Assembly (NCBI GenBank): GCA_963674475.2
Contig: CAXXFQ010000008.1
Coordinates: 652,005-716,004 of the forward strand
Direction: 5' to 3'
DNA from: CAXXFQ01 sp963674475
GTDB lineage: Bacteria > Planctomycetota > Planctomycetia > Pirellulales > Thermoguttaceae
DNA: 64,000 nt
Shown one piece after another: positions 46,586 through 54,762 of this stretch (positions within the stretch are counted from its first letter, which is position 1; each line of letters begins with the position of its first letter). Position numbers and translations under genes: made by a program. The notes beneath the pieces were generated by a model. The model saw nothing but the letters and a program-made list of their open reading frames with translations. It ran no database searches and was not told where the DNA came from.

Positions 46586-47935
46586 TTACGTACCGGTCGG
46601 GTCGGCGGGGATCGGGCTGTCGTCGTGGATTCGATAAAACTGATCGGCTACCTTCGATCGTAGCCGGCTCGCCCACGCGGCCAACTTCGTGTCGCTTGAG
46701 TCTTCGGCACTGCGGATCGCTTCGTCGTAGGCGCGTCCTAACGTTGCGTCCCCTATCGTGCTATGTCCGGAAAGGGCATAGACGTCGGCCAGTTGGCGGG
46801 CGTAGTTGTCGTTGAGCGGTTTTTTTGTTGTCCCGGTTGGAGGAGAGGAGTCAGTCGTTTGCCGTGTCGATTCCCAAAGCCGATCACCCGTTTTTCTCCG
46901 TCGTTGTATTTTTTTCCGCAAAAGTAGTCGGGCGATCAACAGCAGTGCCAACGACGGGGGCGAACTCCACCCCAGCGCGGTGAGGATTCCCGAAAGGCCC
47001 AACCCGGGCGATCCGGCCGCTAACTCCCCCGCTCGACCAGCCAACCTTTCCACTTGTCCGATTCGCAACGCAATCCGTTCCAACTTTTGGCGGAACCCGT
47101 CGAGCTTTTCGATCAATTCATCAACGCGTGACTCTGAAGGTTTTTGGGGGAGCCCGTTTTGATTCGGTGTCGTGACCGACGGATTTATTGACACTGGCCT
47201 TGGTTGGGCAGCAGGTGGTTGGACAGGTTCGGTTTGGGCAGGGGTCCCAAGCAGATTGCTTAAAAACCGGCGAATCCGACCGCAGTACGTCCCGGTGACC
47301 GTCGTCCGGTTCGAGCCCCAAAGCACGGCGACCAGTTCCCCCTGTCGATTGAAGATCGGTCCGCCGGAATCTCCTTGTCGGGCCGCTCCGGTCATCTCGA
47401 GCGTTTCGTGCGTATTGCTTCCCTGGATCTGGGCATAGCCGCACGCGCGGCCCTTGATCGAGCGAAACCGGCCGTCCGGTCCATAGCCGCCCCCGGTCAG
47501 CGGTTCTCCCGGAACCGGCGCTAGGACGCTGATCGAGACCGGTCGTATCCGAACCGGCCCGATTTGTAAAACAGCCAGGTCCCATGTTCGATCGATCGAC
47601 CGTATCCGTGCCGACCGGGTTTTTCCGTCGGCAAAACGAACGGTAATCGCGCCGGAGCCACTTTCGAAAAGGTGGGCACAGGTCAAGATCAAGGCCCGAT
47701 CCTCAGTGGAATCGATCAACGTCCCGGAACCGAAGACGGTTTGGGAGTTGTTTGCCCGACACGCGATTCGCACGACCGCCGCAGGGGCCGATTCGAGCGG
47801 AGCAACCGTCGGAGTAACCGCCGGTCGACAGCATCCGCCCACGCAGTCCGACGCGGCCGACGTTTCGATCGAGACACCAGCGCCGAAGAGCAAACTGATC
47901 CAAAGACCGAAAGTGAAAACAAGAGGACGTTTCAT
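46586..47935 (-). CDS. Exported trypsin-like serine protease of the phage island
   Basis: A 449-residue protein with an N-terminal signal peptide (VFTFGLWISLLFGAGVS). The protease domain has a complete catalytic triad: His-88 in TCAHLF, Asp-119 in RTWDLAVLQ and Ser-190 in RQGDSGGPIF. Behind it come a Pro-rich linker (about 230-260), a coiled coil (about 265-300) and a hydrophobic helix (about 320-340, LALLLIARLLL) with a cytoplasmic tail. Chymotrypsin-fold proteases are rare in phages, where head maturation usually uses other folds. It may cleave a host surface protein or be host cargo carried by the island. Confidence 0.85.
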   Translation of the reverse strand: MKRPLVFTFGLWISLLFGAGVSIETSAASDCVGGCCRPAVTPTVAPLESAPAAVVRIACRANNSQTVFGSGTLIDSTEDRALILTCAHLFESGSGAITVRFADGKTRSARIRSIDRTWDLAVLQIGPVRIRPVSISVLAPVPGEPLTGGGYGPDGRFRSIKGRACGYAQIQGSNTHETLEMTGAARQGDSGGPIFNRQGELVAVLWGSNRTTVTGTYCGRIRRFLSNLLGTPAQTEPVQPPAAQPRPVSINPSVTTPNQNGLPQKPSESRVDELIEKLDGFRQKLERIALRIGQVERLAGRAGELAAGSPGLGLSGILTALGWSSPPSLALLLIARLLLRKKIQRRRKTGDRLWESTRQTTDSSPPTGTTKKPLNDNYARQLADVYALSGHSTIGDATLGRAYDEAIRSAEDSSDTKLAAWASRLRSKVADQFYRIHDDSPIPADPTGT

Positions 47936-47981
47936 AGGCCGTCTCGAAAAAGGAAAAAAGGGGGGGCGACTGCGCGATCGA

Positions 47982-48566
47982 TTACGGCAGCAGGGTGAAT
48001 CGATAGCGGTACAAAGGGGACCGGGCCAGGTCGGCCGGTTCGGTCATTTCGTCGGCCAGATGACGGACCGGATCGACCCGGCCGCCGAGTCGTTCGGCCA
48101 TCGTGACCGCTTGCGAGCAAAACGGCGGGCGCCGGTTGACCGTCTCGTCGTTGAGTTTCGGCCGGAAAAAAATCCGAACGATCGGCAAATGGAGCAGTGC
48201 CGTTTTCAAAACATTTCCCCAACCGTAATCGCACCCGGCCAACCGACGCATCCAGGCGATCGCCCCGTCGCGGTCGTATTCGCTCCATCGGCCCTCGGGG
48301 TTGACTTCGAAGACGTCGATCCGTCCGGGGAAACGTTGGACTTGACTCGACAGGGTGACCGCCCGACCGCCGGTCCATCCTCGGATCTCCAGGCAAAACA
48401 GATCGTCATCCCATCGGGCCGCCTTGGCCGCATGGGAGTGGACCCCACGTCCGGCAATCGAGATGAGCCCTTTTCTTCGAAACAGAAGCAGGTCGCCGTT
48501 TTGGATCTGTTCTCGCGATTCCGCGTAACGGACCCATTTTTGGTTTGAGTTTCGATCGTTTTTCAT
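47982..48566 (-). CDS. Permuted papain-like (YiiX/NlpC-P60-type) protein
   Basis: A 194-residue protein of the circularly permuted papain fold. The N-terminal GDLLLFRRKGLISI and HSHAAKA contribute the catalytic His (43 or 45), and Cys-150 comes near the end in PFCSQAV, the order of the permuted YiiX-like group. Such proteins hydrolyse amide or ester bonds in peptidoglycan peptides or lipids. AGGAAGG precedes the ATG, which overlaps the stop of the HTH gene as ATGA (48563-48566), a sign of translational coupling. The frame is open to 48677. Confidence 0.75.
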   Translation of the reverse strand: MKNDRNSNQKWVRYAESREQIQNGDLLLFRRKGLISIAGRGVHSHAAKAARWDDDLFCLEIRGWTGGRAVTLSSQVQRFPGRIDVFEVNPEGRWSEYDRDGAIAWMRRLAGCDYGWGNVLKTALLHLPIVRIFFRPKLNDETVNRRPPFCSQAVTMAERLGGRVDPVRHLADEMTEPADLARSPLYRYRFTLLP

Positions 48567-49060
48567 GCAAAAACCTTCCTGTCGTTTTTTTCGAGGTTCG
48601 GCCGGTTTTGTTGGGGAGAAAAGGAACCGATTTTGTCGTTCGGGCCGAAAGGAGAAGAGCCGTTTTCTTCGATCCACTCACCCATTCGCATTCGTTTGGC
48701 GCGAATCGCCTCGTAACGGGTTCGGCACTCGCCATGCAGGTCGAGCGCGATAATTCCTCCCGGACGTGGATCGCGGGGACGCCCCTCGCGACGGTTTTGC
48801 TCGACGATTCGTTTTTTTAACAGACACAACCGACACGGCAGGTAAACCATCGCACCGCACTCGGGACATCGGCCCTTGGGCCCTTGGGGAAAGATGATCT
48901 CGTCCTCTTGCGCCTTCGGCTTGAAGTCGGGCCGTTTCCCGTTGGCGATCGCCGAAACGGTTCCCCGACTGACGTTGGTCATTCGCGAAATTTTTCGTTG
49001 ACTGTATTTTCCGTTAGCCAAGAGCCGGCGTACTTTGGTGATTTGTTCCGGTGCAAGCAT
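48563..49060 (-). CDS. Helix-turn-helix regulator with zinc knuckle (phage island)
   Basis: A 165-residue protein. Residues 1-45 are a helix-turn-helix (QITKVRRLLANGKYSQRKI then SRGTVSAIANGKRP). Residues about 64-80 hold CPECGAMVYLPCRLC, a likely zinc knuckle. The remaining part is Arg-rich and basic. First gene of the island and so the likely controller; a nested set of palindromes lies just upstream. GGTGG sits close before the ATG. It shares 4 bp with the permuted papain gene. Confidence 0.75.
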   Translation of the reverse strand: MLAPEQITKVRRLLANGKYSQRKISRMTNVSRGTVSAIANGKRPDFKPKAQEDEIIFPQGPKGRCPECGAMVYLPCRLCLLKKRIVEQNRREGRPRDPRPGGIIALDLHGECRTRYEAIRAKRMRMGEWIEENGSSPFGPNDKIGSFSPQQNRPNLEKNDRKVFA

Positions 49061-49099
49061 GTTCCACCCCTAAAGGTTTTCCCCTCGTTTTCTTTGAAC

Positions 49100-49170
49100 G
49101 GATTTTGAAAAATCCATAACACGCGTCCTACTGCGAAACTGCGCGTTCACCCGCGTGAAAATCGCGTGTT
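49100..49170 (-). promoter_or_regulatory. Nested palindromes upstream of the island regulator
   Basis: The outer repeat AACACGCG (49118-49125) pairs with CGCGTGTT (49163-49170). Inside it lies TTCAC-CCGC-GTGAA (49146-49159), and adjacent is GGATTTT-GA-AAAATCC (49100-49115). They are within 110 bp of the regulator start, as for an autoregulated operator. Confidence 0.5.
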
Positions 49171-49221
49171 TTCCCGAAGGGTAAACACTTGGGCGAGGCG
49201 CAGCCAGCAAACGAGAATTGG

Positions 49222-49280
49222 TATAAAAAAAACCCGCCGCCAAAAACCATCAAAAAAATGGTTTCGACGACGGGCTCTTG
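49222..49280 (-). terminator. Intrinsic terminator on the minus strand
   Basis: On the minus strand CCCGTCGTC pairs with GGCGGCGGG (two G:U pairs), with an inner ACCAT/ATGGT stem, and eight T follow. It lies about 170 bp after the HD gene stop at 49452, and separates that gene from the phage island. Confidence 0.75.
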
Positions 49281-49451
49281 AGACACCTGTTCCGTCAGGC
49301 TCTGCCGATACCCGGCTTGTTTTCCTTTGCCCGTGAAAATAAACGATTCTTTTCAAAAGGACAAGGAAATTTTTGGACACCTCCGACAATGGATTAGTTT
49401 AATGTGTGGCGTCAGCTTACCGACGCGGGGGAACTCGTTTGCGGAAAGCTA

Positions 49452-50027
49452 TCAGGACGCCTCGGCCGTGACTTCTTCCAATCGTTTGACACAACTTGTC
49501 AGTTCACGAACCAGCGGGGTTTCGTCCGACGCGAGGATCTCGACGACTGAGCGAAAATACCAGAGTGTTCCTTCGCGGCCCCCTCGGAACGCGTCCCATA
49601 ACCGAATGTCGAATTCTCGATAGGATTCCAGAAGTGACCGGGCATTGTCGAGCTTGTCGGCGGCGACAATCAGTCGGGCCGGCGGTGAGGCCCGGTCGAG
49701 CTGTTCCAAGAAGGCCTCTTTTCTCGCTTGCCACGGGGGCTTGGGCGTCTGGTCGGTATCGCTGCATTCGTCGACCAGTCGGGTCACCTCGTTGCCGAAG
49801 CGCTTTCGGATCATTTCTCTCGTGTCCGCTCCGCCCTGGTCTTCAATCGCGTCATGCAAGACGGCCGCCGTGGCTGCGGTTTCATCGCCCCCATGTTCCA
49901 GCACGATTCCCGCGACCCGCAATAGATGGGCCACGTATGGTCCGTTGGTCAGCCGTCGTTGTTGGTTGGCGTGGAGTCGGCAGGCCAGGGCCACCGCTTC
50001 GGAGAAACCGGGCAAAGAATTCGTCAT
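49452..50027 (-). CDS. HD-domain hydrolase, RelA/SpoT-HD (MESH1)-like
   Basis: A 191-residue stand-alone HD domain. It has the metal motifs GPYVAHLLRVAG and AAVLHDAIEDQGG, followed by EVTRLVDECSDTD and ARLIVAADKLDNARSLL, the pattern of the hydrolase half of RelA/SpoT. These small enzymes usually remove pyrophosphate from (p)ppGpp or a related nucleotide. A role in the stringent response or as an antitoxin to a small ppGpp synthetase is possible; no synthetase is adjacent. A minus-strand terminator separates it from the phage island. Confidence 0.82.
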   Translation of the reverse strand: MTNSLPGFSEAVALACRLHANQQRRLTNGPYVAHLLRVAGIVLEHGGDETAATAAVLHDAIEDQGGADTREMIRKRFGNEVTRLVDECSDTDQTPKPPWQARKEAFLEQLDRASPPARLIVAADKLDNARSLLESYREFDIRLWDAFRGGREGTLWYFRSVVEILASDETPLVRELTSCVKRLEEVTAEAS

Positions 50028-50097
50028 TGTAGCAATTTTAATTTTCGTTAAGTAAGGTGGAATTTCTTTAAAAAAGCCCCTTGAGACCTCGTGTGGG

Positions 50098-50494
50098 GGG
50101 GTGTGATGAAGTTTGGCCGACCGTCTGCAGGCAGGCGAGTAGGGGAACGCTCTTCAACTACGTGTAATCATACGCGATCGAGAGTTTTCGGTCTCTATGA
50201 CACCCCGTTTGAGGGGTATTTGTCGAGATGGTTAATTTAGGAGGAATGGGTTCAGGTAGGGTGGCTTCAAGAAAGTGGAAAACGGACTGGAGAGCCCCAC
50301 TTATGGGCTATGCCGTTTCGGCTAACTTGTTTTTCTCAAAGGGAAAATCTGGGTGGGGTCTTGGCCCAACTTTAGGGATAAGCTAATCTGGAGAAGACAT
50401 TTAGCTGTGGAGCAAGTCTGGCCGTTTTTTTCGGTGGGCTGTCCTCAAGAAGTCAGATCAATTTATCCTTTCCCGCAAAAAACGGGTTGAAGGA
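50098..50494 (+). ncRNA. Structured intergenic region, candidate non-coding RNA
   Basis: Between 50028 and 50528 there is no supported ORF on either strand, but many inverted repeats occur. GGGGTGT (50098-50104) pairs with ACACCCC (50200-50206) around a multi-loop that includes AGAG/CTCT. A nested hairpin AAACGG...CCGTTT with inner AGCCC...GGGCT lies at 50280-50318. AGCTAA...TTAGCT is at 50381-50406 and a TTTTTTT run follows at about 50425. TCCTT...CCCG/CGGG...AAGGA lies at 50466-50494. I could not match it to RNase P, tmRNA, SRP, 6S or a riboswitch that I know. The strand is not certain. It could also be a leader of the winged-helix gene. Confidence 0.4.
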
Positions 50495-50528
50495 ATTCAT
50501 ATTTAAAAATGAATGAGGAGATACGATC

Positions 50529-50747
50529 GTGGAAGAAAAAACGGGACCGCTGATCGAACAGATAGGAGAAACGGCCGGTCAGGTTTGGAATCTTTTGAAC
50601 CGGGAAGGGCCATTGAGTCTTGCCAAGGTGGTCAAAGGGGCCGGACTACAGCGAGACGTTGTCATGCAAGCCCTTGGTTGGTTGGCCCGGGAGGGAAAGA
50701 TCAACATCGAGGAAGAAGGCCGAAAACGGATGGTTTCGTTGTTGTGA
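50529..50747 (+). CDS. Small winged-helix DNA-binding protein (DUF2582-like)
   Basis: A 72-residue winged helix-turn-helix: EQIGETAGQVWNLLNREG, SLAKVVKGAGLQRDVVMQA and the wing KINIEEEGRKRMVSL fit the DUF2582 winged-helix family, whose members are small and of unknown target. GTG start at 50529 with GAGGAG eight bases upstream. It lies immediately after the structured region. Confidence 0.8.
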   Translation: MEEKTGPLIEQIGETAGQVWNLLNREGPLSLAKVVKGAGLQRDVVMQALGWLAREGKINIEEEGRKRMVSLL

Positions 50748-51224
50748 AAACGATTCGGCATGGATCCTTTTAATGCGAGCCTAAAACCCTTTTGGGCGAA
50801 TTTGGCGGAGTTGGGGTGTCTTTGAATTTTCCACTCCGCCACCCTCCTTTTGGGGATGGTTTAATCCCCCTCTTTTTTTCCTGGTGCAAGGCGATCTACT
50901 TGTGTTGCAGTAAGTGTCGAGGGGGATTTTTCTCTGCGCGGGTCCCTTCGACTTGTCTAATCAGTCTAACCCAACGTATTTCCCGAAAACATGGGGCGAT
51001 GTTTTCTCTATTTCTTCTTCGGTCTGCTTTTCCGCAAGTAGAGGGTGGCCTACATTTAGGAGGTGAAAGGGTACCCTTTTTCCCAAAAGCAGTTTCTTTC
51101 GAGCCGCTTTGGGAGAATTCGGGTATACTTACAAAAATAGAGTGGGCCAAGCCGACCATGGCCTTGCCCCATTGGAAAAAACGATTCGAAAAAGGAAGGG
51201 CTTTCCCGACAGGAGGGGAAGCTC
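50748..51224. other. Intergenic region without a supported gene
   Basis: A plus frame 50792-51367 and minus frames 50896-51444 and 51129-51722 are open, but they lack ribosome sites, overlap the TPR gene and have random composition. TCGGGTATACTTAC near 51119 could contain a -10 (TATACT) for the TPR gene. No repeat or hairpin stands out. Confidence 0.4.
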
Positions 51225-52613
51225 GTGTCCAGAATGAAAGGGGAATCGAAGATGGAACGCCCAGCAAAGTGGATGGTGTTGGCATTGGCATTTTGTTTTG
51301 TTGGTGGGCTGTATCAAACGCCCGCGTCTGCGGAACCGCTGGGGTTGGAGCAAAGCCAGGCCGCTGAGCAACAGCAACCAAAAGTGCCGAAAGAAGTTTC
51401 CCAAGCGTTGGACCTTTTCCGCCAAAAAGACGCTGCCGGGGCATATGAGCTTTTGAAGAAGGCCTATGAATTGCATCCGGAGCTTTCGCCTCCCGAGATT
51501 CTTATGGCCCAATTTTTCGGGCGAATTGGACAAATGGATGTTGCTTTCGGTTGGATAGAGCGTGCGGGGGAAAACTTCCCGGACGATCCGGAAGCCTATT
51601 TCATGTTGTCCCAGTTCGCGATCCAGCAAGGGCGTCTGGTAGGAGCGGGACTTCTTCTGGAAAAAGGGAACGCGCTTGTAGAGAAATACGACAAAGATCC
51701 CCAACGCAAAGAAAAGCTGCAATTATTGCATGACCGTCTTATGGCGGATATGGCCTTGAGACAAAATAATTGGAGTTTGGCGCGACTCTATCTCGAGTCG
51801 GTTCTGGCGGTGAAGCCAGAGGATGTGCGGGCTTTGCAGCTTTACTCCCAAACGCTTTTTGAGGACGGAAAGGTCGAAGAAGCGCTGGAAAAACTTCGTG
51901 AGTTGAAAAAAACCAATGAGACGGCTCTTACGCCCGAAGCGATCCTTGCCACTTGGTTCCAACAAAAAGGGGACAAGGACAATGCGAAAAAATACATGAT
52001 CGAGGCGATCAATCAAGCGCCGAACGATTTCAATACTCGACTGGCGGCCGCACACTGGGCCTTCCAGATCAACGAATTCGATCAGGCGAAAAAGCAAATT
52101 GATATCGCTTCGAAGCTTGATCCCAATTCGCTTGACGCGAAATTGCTTGCCGGGACGATCGCTCTTTTCCAAGCGGATTATCCGACTGCGGAAAAATATT
52201 TCAAAGCGGTTTATATTGAACGGCCCAGCAGTTTTGCCTCGTCGAATAATTTGGCCTTGGCCTTGGCTGAACAAGCCGATCGACAAAAGCAACAGCAGGC
52301 TTTCCAGTATGCCCAACAGAATGCGCAGCGAGTTCAGCAGTTGACTCCGCAAAATCAAAAGGAAGCCTATTCCACCTTGGGACGTGTTTTGTTCCTTCAG
52401 GGCCGGTTGCAAGACGCTCAACAAATTTTAGAAAAAGCGGTTTCGTTGGGCGGGCAAGTCTCTCCTGACACGGCTTATTACTTGGCGGAAGTTTGTGCCG
52501 AAAACGGCCAAAAAGAGCAAGCGATCAGTTACCTGGATTCGGCCATCAAGTCGCAGGCGCCTTTCAGTAAGCGAGAAGCGGCCGAAAAATTGCTCAAACG
52601 GCTGAATCAATAA
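51225..52613 (+). CDS. Exported tetratricopeptide-repeat protein
   Basis: A 462-residue protein made of about nine TPR units, for example DPEAYFMLSQFAIQQGRL, NWSLARLYLESVLAVKPED and NSLDAKLLAGTIALFQADY. Signal peptide: KWMVLALAFCFVGGLY, likely cut at PASAEP. TPRs form a scaffold for protein complexes; partners are unknown. The start GTG 51225 has AGGAGG eight bases upstream, the strongest site; ATG 51234 and 51252 lie within the signal region. It ends in a terminator. The DUF1570 protein downstream has its own gap of 284 bp. Confidence 0.85.
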   Translation: MSRMKGESKMERPAKWMVLALAFCFVGGLYQTPASAEPLGLEQSQAAEQQQPKVPKEVSQALDLFRQKDAAGAYELLKKAYELHPELSPPEILMAQFFGRIGQMDVAFGWIERAGENFPDDPEAYFMLSQFAIQQGRLVGAGLLLEKGNALVEKYDKDPQRKEKLQLLHDRLMADMALRQNNWSLARLYLESVLAVKPEDVRALQLYSQTLFEDGKVEEALEKLRELKKTNETALTPEAILATWFQQKGDKDNAKKYMIEAINQAPNDFNTRLAAAHWAFQINEFDQAKKQIDIASKLDPNSLDAKLLAGTIALFQADYPTAEKYFKAVYIERPSSFASSNNLALALAEQADRQKQQQAFQYAQQNAQRVQQLTPQNQKEAYSTLGRVLFLQGRLQDAQQILEKAVSLGGQVSPDTAYYLAEVCAENGQKEQAISYLDSAIKSQAPFSKREAAEKLLKRLNQ

Positions 52614-52676
52614 CACGACGGGGCCAAGTCTGCGTTTTGGGGTTTTTTGAATCGCAGAAAAGTCCGAATAAAACCA

Positions 52677-52712
52677 AGAGAACCCTTGACGCTGTTCGAG
52701 GGTTCTCTTTTT
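52677..52712 (+). terminator. Intrinsic terminator after the TPR gene
   Basis: AGAGAACCCT (52677-52686) pairs with AGGGTTCTCT (52699-52708), ten base pairs, then a T run. It lies 63 bp after the stop. Confidence 0.9.
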
Positions 52713-52897
52713 GCGCTCCAAGATAACCATTCCCGATCGGTTGGTGAAACCGGCGGACGAAGATACAATGAAGGTTGGAAGTTTTTAACGTTCGATTTCT
52801 TTTGTTGACGAGACGGCCGGAGACCAAGCGGTCCTATCGGAATGGTTGATCGTTTTTCGGTGCCCTCTCATAAAAATTGTGAAAAGATATCTCGCCC

Positions 52898-54079
52898 ATG
52901 CCTTTATTGCCCCGTAAAATCGGTATCTCTCGCAGAACCGTTTTTTTCCTTTCGATTTTCATGACCGGCTGGTTCCTTTGGTTGGGTTCCGCCCGTCTGG
53001 AGGCGATGGAACGGGTCGTGGTATGCCAAGAGGGGAAGTCGGTGACGCTTGAAGGCCGGTCGTTGGTAGAAGCGAAGGATGGCGGTCGGCTTTTCCTCAC
53101 ACGAGGAGGGGAGATGTTTCCGCTTACACCGTCGATGCAATCGGGGTACACGAAGGACGACAGGCCGTTTGCGCCGTATGACGAGAAAGAATTCCAGCAG
53201 CGGGTCTTGGCGAAGCTTCCGCCAGGGTTCGAGGTTCGTCGTACGGCCCATTATCTGATTTTTTTTGAGACGTCGCGTGCCTATGCCCAGTGGTGCGGGT
53301 CGCTTTTCGAGCGGCTTTACATGGCGTTCACTAACTTCTGGAAACGGCAAAAGGTGGAAATCAAGGACCCCGAATTTCCCTTGGTGGCGGTCATCTTCAA
53401 CAACAAGCGAAGTTTCGATCAATTTTCACGGGAGGAACTGGGCGACGCGGTGCGTAACGTGATCGGCTATTACAACCTTCGCTCCAACTGGATGGTCATG
53501 TCGGACCTGACTGGGTTGTCCATGGAAGATCAAGGGACGCGGATTCGAACCTCCAAGCAGATCGATAAAATCCTTTCCCAGCCGCAAGGGGCGATGATTG
53601 TTACAACGATTGTCCATGAGGCAACCCATCAGATCGCCTACAACTGTGGCATGCACGAGCGAATGAGCGATATTCCCCTTTGGTTTGTAGAAGGGATTGC
53701 CCAGTTTTTCGAAACGCCCGATCTCCGCAGTGCCAAAGGGTGGCGTGGTATTGGGGCGGTGAATGAGCCTCGGTTGTCTCGTTTTTTGGATTACATGGAC
53801 CGTCGACCGGCCGATTCGCTCAAGACGCTGTTCATCGATGATCAACGTTTTCGAAATTCCGAGACCGCCTTGGATGCCTACGCGGAGGCGTGGGCGTTGA
53901 CCTATTTCCTGATTCGCCAGCGAAACGAGCAGTATGTCGAGTACGTTCGACGGATGAGTCAACACAATCCTATGGTCAAGGGCGATTCCGAGAAGCGTCT
54001 TAAGGAACTCCGAAAGGTTTTCGGCGATTTGAATCGGCTCCACTCCGACTTTATACGCTATTATGATCGGATGCGCTAA
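52898..54079 (+). CDS. Exported DUF1570 protein, putative zinc metallopeptidase-like
   Basis: A 393-residue protein with an N-terminal signal (FFLSIFMTGWFLWLGS). The zinc motif is HEATHQ (His-240, Glu-241, His-244) followed by FVEGIAQFFE, a likely third ligand: the arrangement of gluzincin-type peptidases in DUF1570. Around 110-200 the conserved FEVRRTAHYLIFFETS and NNKRSFDQF precede it. Peptidase activity has not been shown for the family as far as I know. Planctomycetes encode many of these. It is next to the TPR gene, and both are exported. Confidence 0.85.
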   Translation: MPLLPRKIGISRRTVFFLSIFMTGWFLWLGSARLEAMERVVVCQEGKSVTLEGRSLVEAKDGGRLFLTRGGEMFPLTPSMQSGYTKDDRPFAPYDEKEFQQRVLAKLPPGFEVRRTAHYLIFFETSRAYAQWCGSLFERLYMAFTNFWKRQKVEIKDPEFPLVAVIFNNKRSFDQFSREELGDAVRNVIGYYNLRSNWMVMSDLTGLSMEDQGTRIRTSKQIDKILSQPQGAMIVTTIVHEATHQIAYNCGMHERMSDIPLWFVEGIAQFFETPDLRSAKGWRGIGAVNEPRLSRFLDYMDRRPADSLKTLFIDDQRFRNSETALDAYAEAWALTYFLIRQRNEQYVEYVRRMSQHNPMVKGDSEKRLKELRKVFGDLNRLHSDFIRYYDRMR

Positions 54080-54138
54080 AATGATCTAGGACGATTTGTG
54101 TGTGGATGGAACCATGAAAAGTCAGGAGGGGGTAGGTG

Positions 54139-54633
54139 ATGATCGAAAAGGTCGTCTCCGGTGGTCAAACGGGCGTCGATCGGGCCGCGTTGGACGCCGC
54201 GATCCGTGCGGGGCTTCCTCACGGCGGTTGGTGTCCGCGTGGACGACGGGCCGAGGACGGGCCGATTCCGCTTGCGTATCGATTATGCGAGACGCCCGAG
54301 ACGGACTACACCGTTCGAACCGAGCGGAACGTGGTTGAATCGGACGGGACGTTGATTCTTTTTTCCGGCATCCTTCGCGGGGGCACTCGGTTGACCGACA
54401 AGTTGGCTACCTCGCACGAAAAGCCTTGCGCGACGGTCCATCTCGATCTGAAGGCGACTCGTACCGACCCGCAAATCATTGCCGAGGTGTTGGATTGGCT
54501 TCGGGAGCACCGCGTTCGAATTCTCAACGTGGCCGGCCCGCGCGAGAGTCAAATGCCGGGGATTCATGCCGCCGCCCGGCGATTTCTTTTGACCTTGTTT
54601 GCTCAAATCGATAAACGCGATTCGGGTTGCTAA
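54139..54633 (+). CDS. Putative molybdenum carrier-like SLOG-fold protein (MoCo_carrier/YpsA-like)
   Basis: A 164-residue Rossmann-like protein with SGGQTGVDRAALDAAI at the start and GPRESQMPGI near the end, the signature of the putative molybdenum-carrier/SLOG family. LFSGILRGGTRLT and PCATVHLDL fit the middle. In vivo ligand and role are unknown; related SLOG proteins bind nucleotides. AGGAGG lies nine bases before the ATG at 54139; the GTG at 54136 is an alternative. The stop overlaps the terminal repeat of family B copy 2. Confidence 0.82.
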   Translation: MIEKVVSGGQTGVDRAALDAAIRAGLPHGGWCPRGRRAEDGPIPLAYRLCETPETDYTVRTERNVVESDGTLILFSGILRGGTRLTDKLATSHEKPCATVHLDLKATRTDPQIIAEVLDWLREHRVRILNVAGPRESQMPGIHAAARRFLLTLFAQIDKRDSGC

Positions 54634-54762
54634 GTGAAACAGGATGTTTCACTCATAGATGGCGATTTGCAAAATCGCTGTCTATGCGAGGCTTGCGGCC
54701 ACTTGTTGCCGCGAAAGTCGAGGTTGGAAAAGGCCCGGATGGTCTTTTTAAACGGGTTGCTA
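54623..54762 (+). repeat. Family B dispersed hairpin repeat, copy 2 (140 bp)
   Basis: Four stem-loops: GTGAAACA-GGA-TGTTTCAC; CATAGA...GCGATTT-GC-AAAATCGC...TCTATG; GCGGC-CACTTGTT-GCCGC; and AAAAGGCC-CGGAT-GGTCTTTT. Both ends carry the same 10 bases CGGGTTGCTA (54623-54632 and 54753-54762). The left one includes the stop of the SLOG gene, the right one the stop of the DUF218 gene. Compared with copy 1, stem 1 and stem 2 have changed sequence but stay paired. Confidence 0.85.

Larger units (their letters stand above)
40041..49170 (-). mobile_element. Phage-derived island (packaging and regulation genes only)
   Basis: Ten minus-strand genes are closely spaced and include portal and both terminase subunits, a ParB-like protein, an ABC-GNAT fusion, a small membrane protein, a trypsin-like protease, a permuted papain-like protein and an HTH regulator. 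No integrase, major capsid, head protease, tail, tape measure, holin-lysin pair or replication gene is in the window. The boundary at 40.0 kb lies right after the portal gene; no tRNA or clear att repeats flank the island. It may be a truncated prophage, a satellite or a domesticated packaging element. The borders given are those of the genes and operator, not of a proven insertion. Confidence 0.7.

Noticed and set aside
50098..50494. RNase P RNA, tmRNA, SRP RNA or a known riboswitch
   Set aside because: None of the conserved motifs of these RNAs could be found on either strand; it is kept only as an unidentified structured region.
54623..54762. Insertion sequence with target duplication
   Set aside because: The 10-bp direct repeats are part of the family termini and no transposase or longer inverted ends exist; it is treated as a small dispersed repeat.
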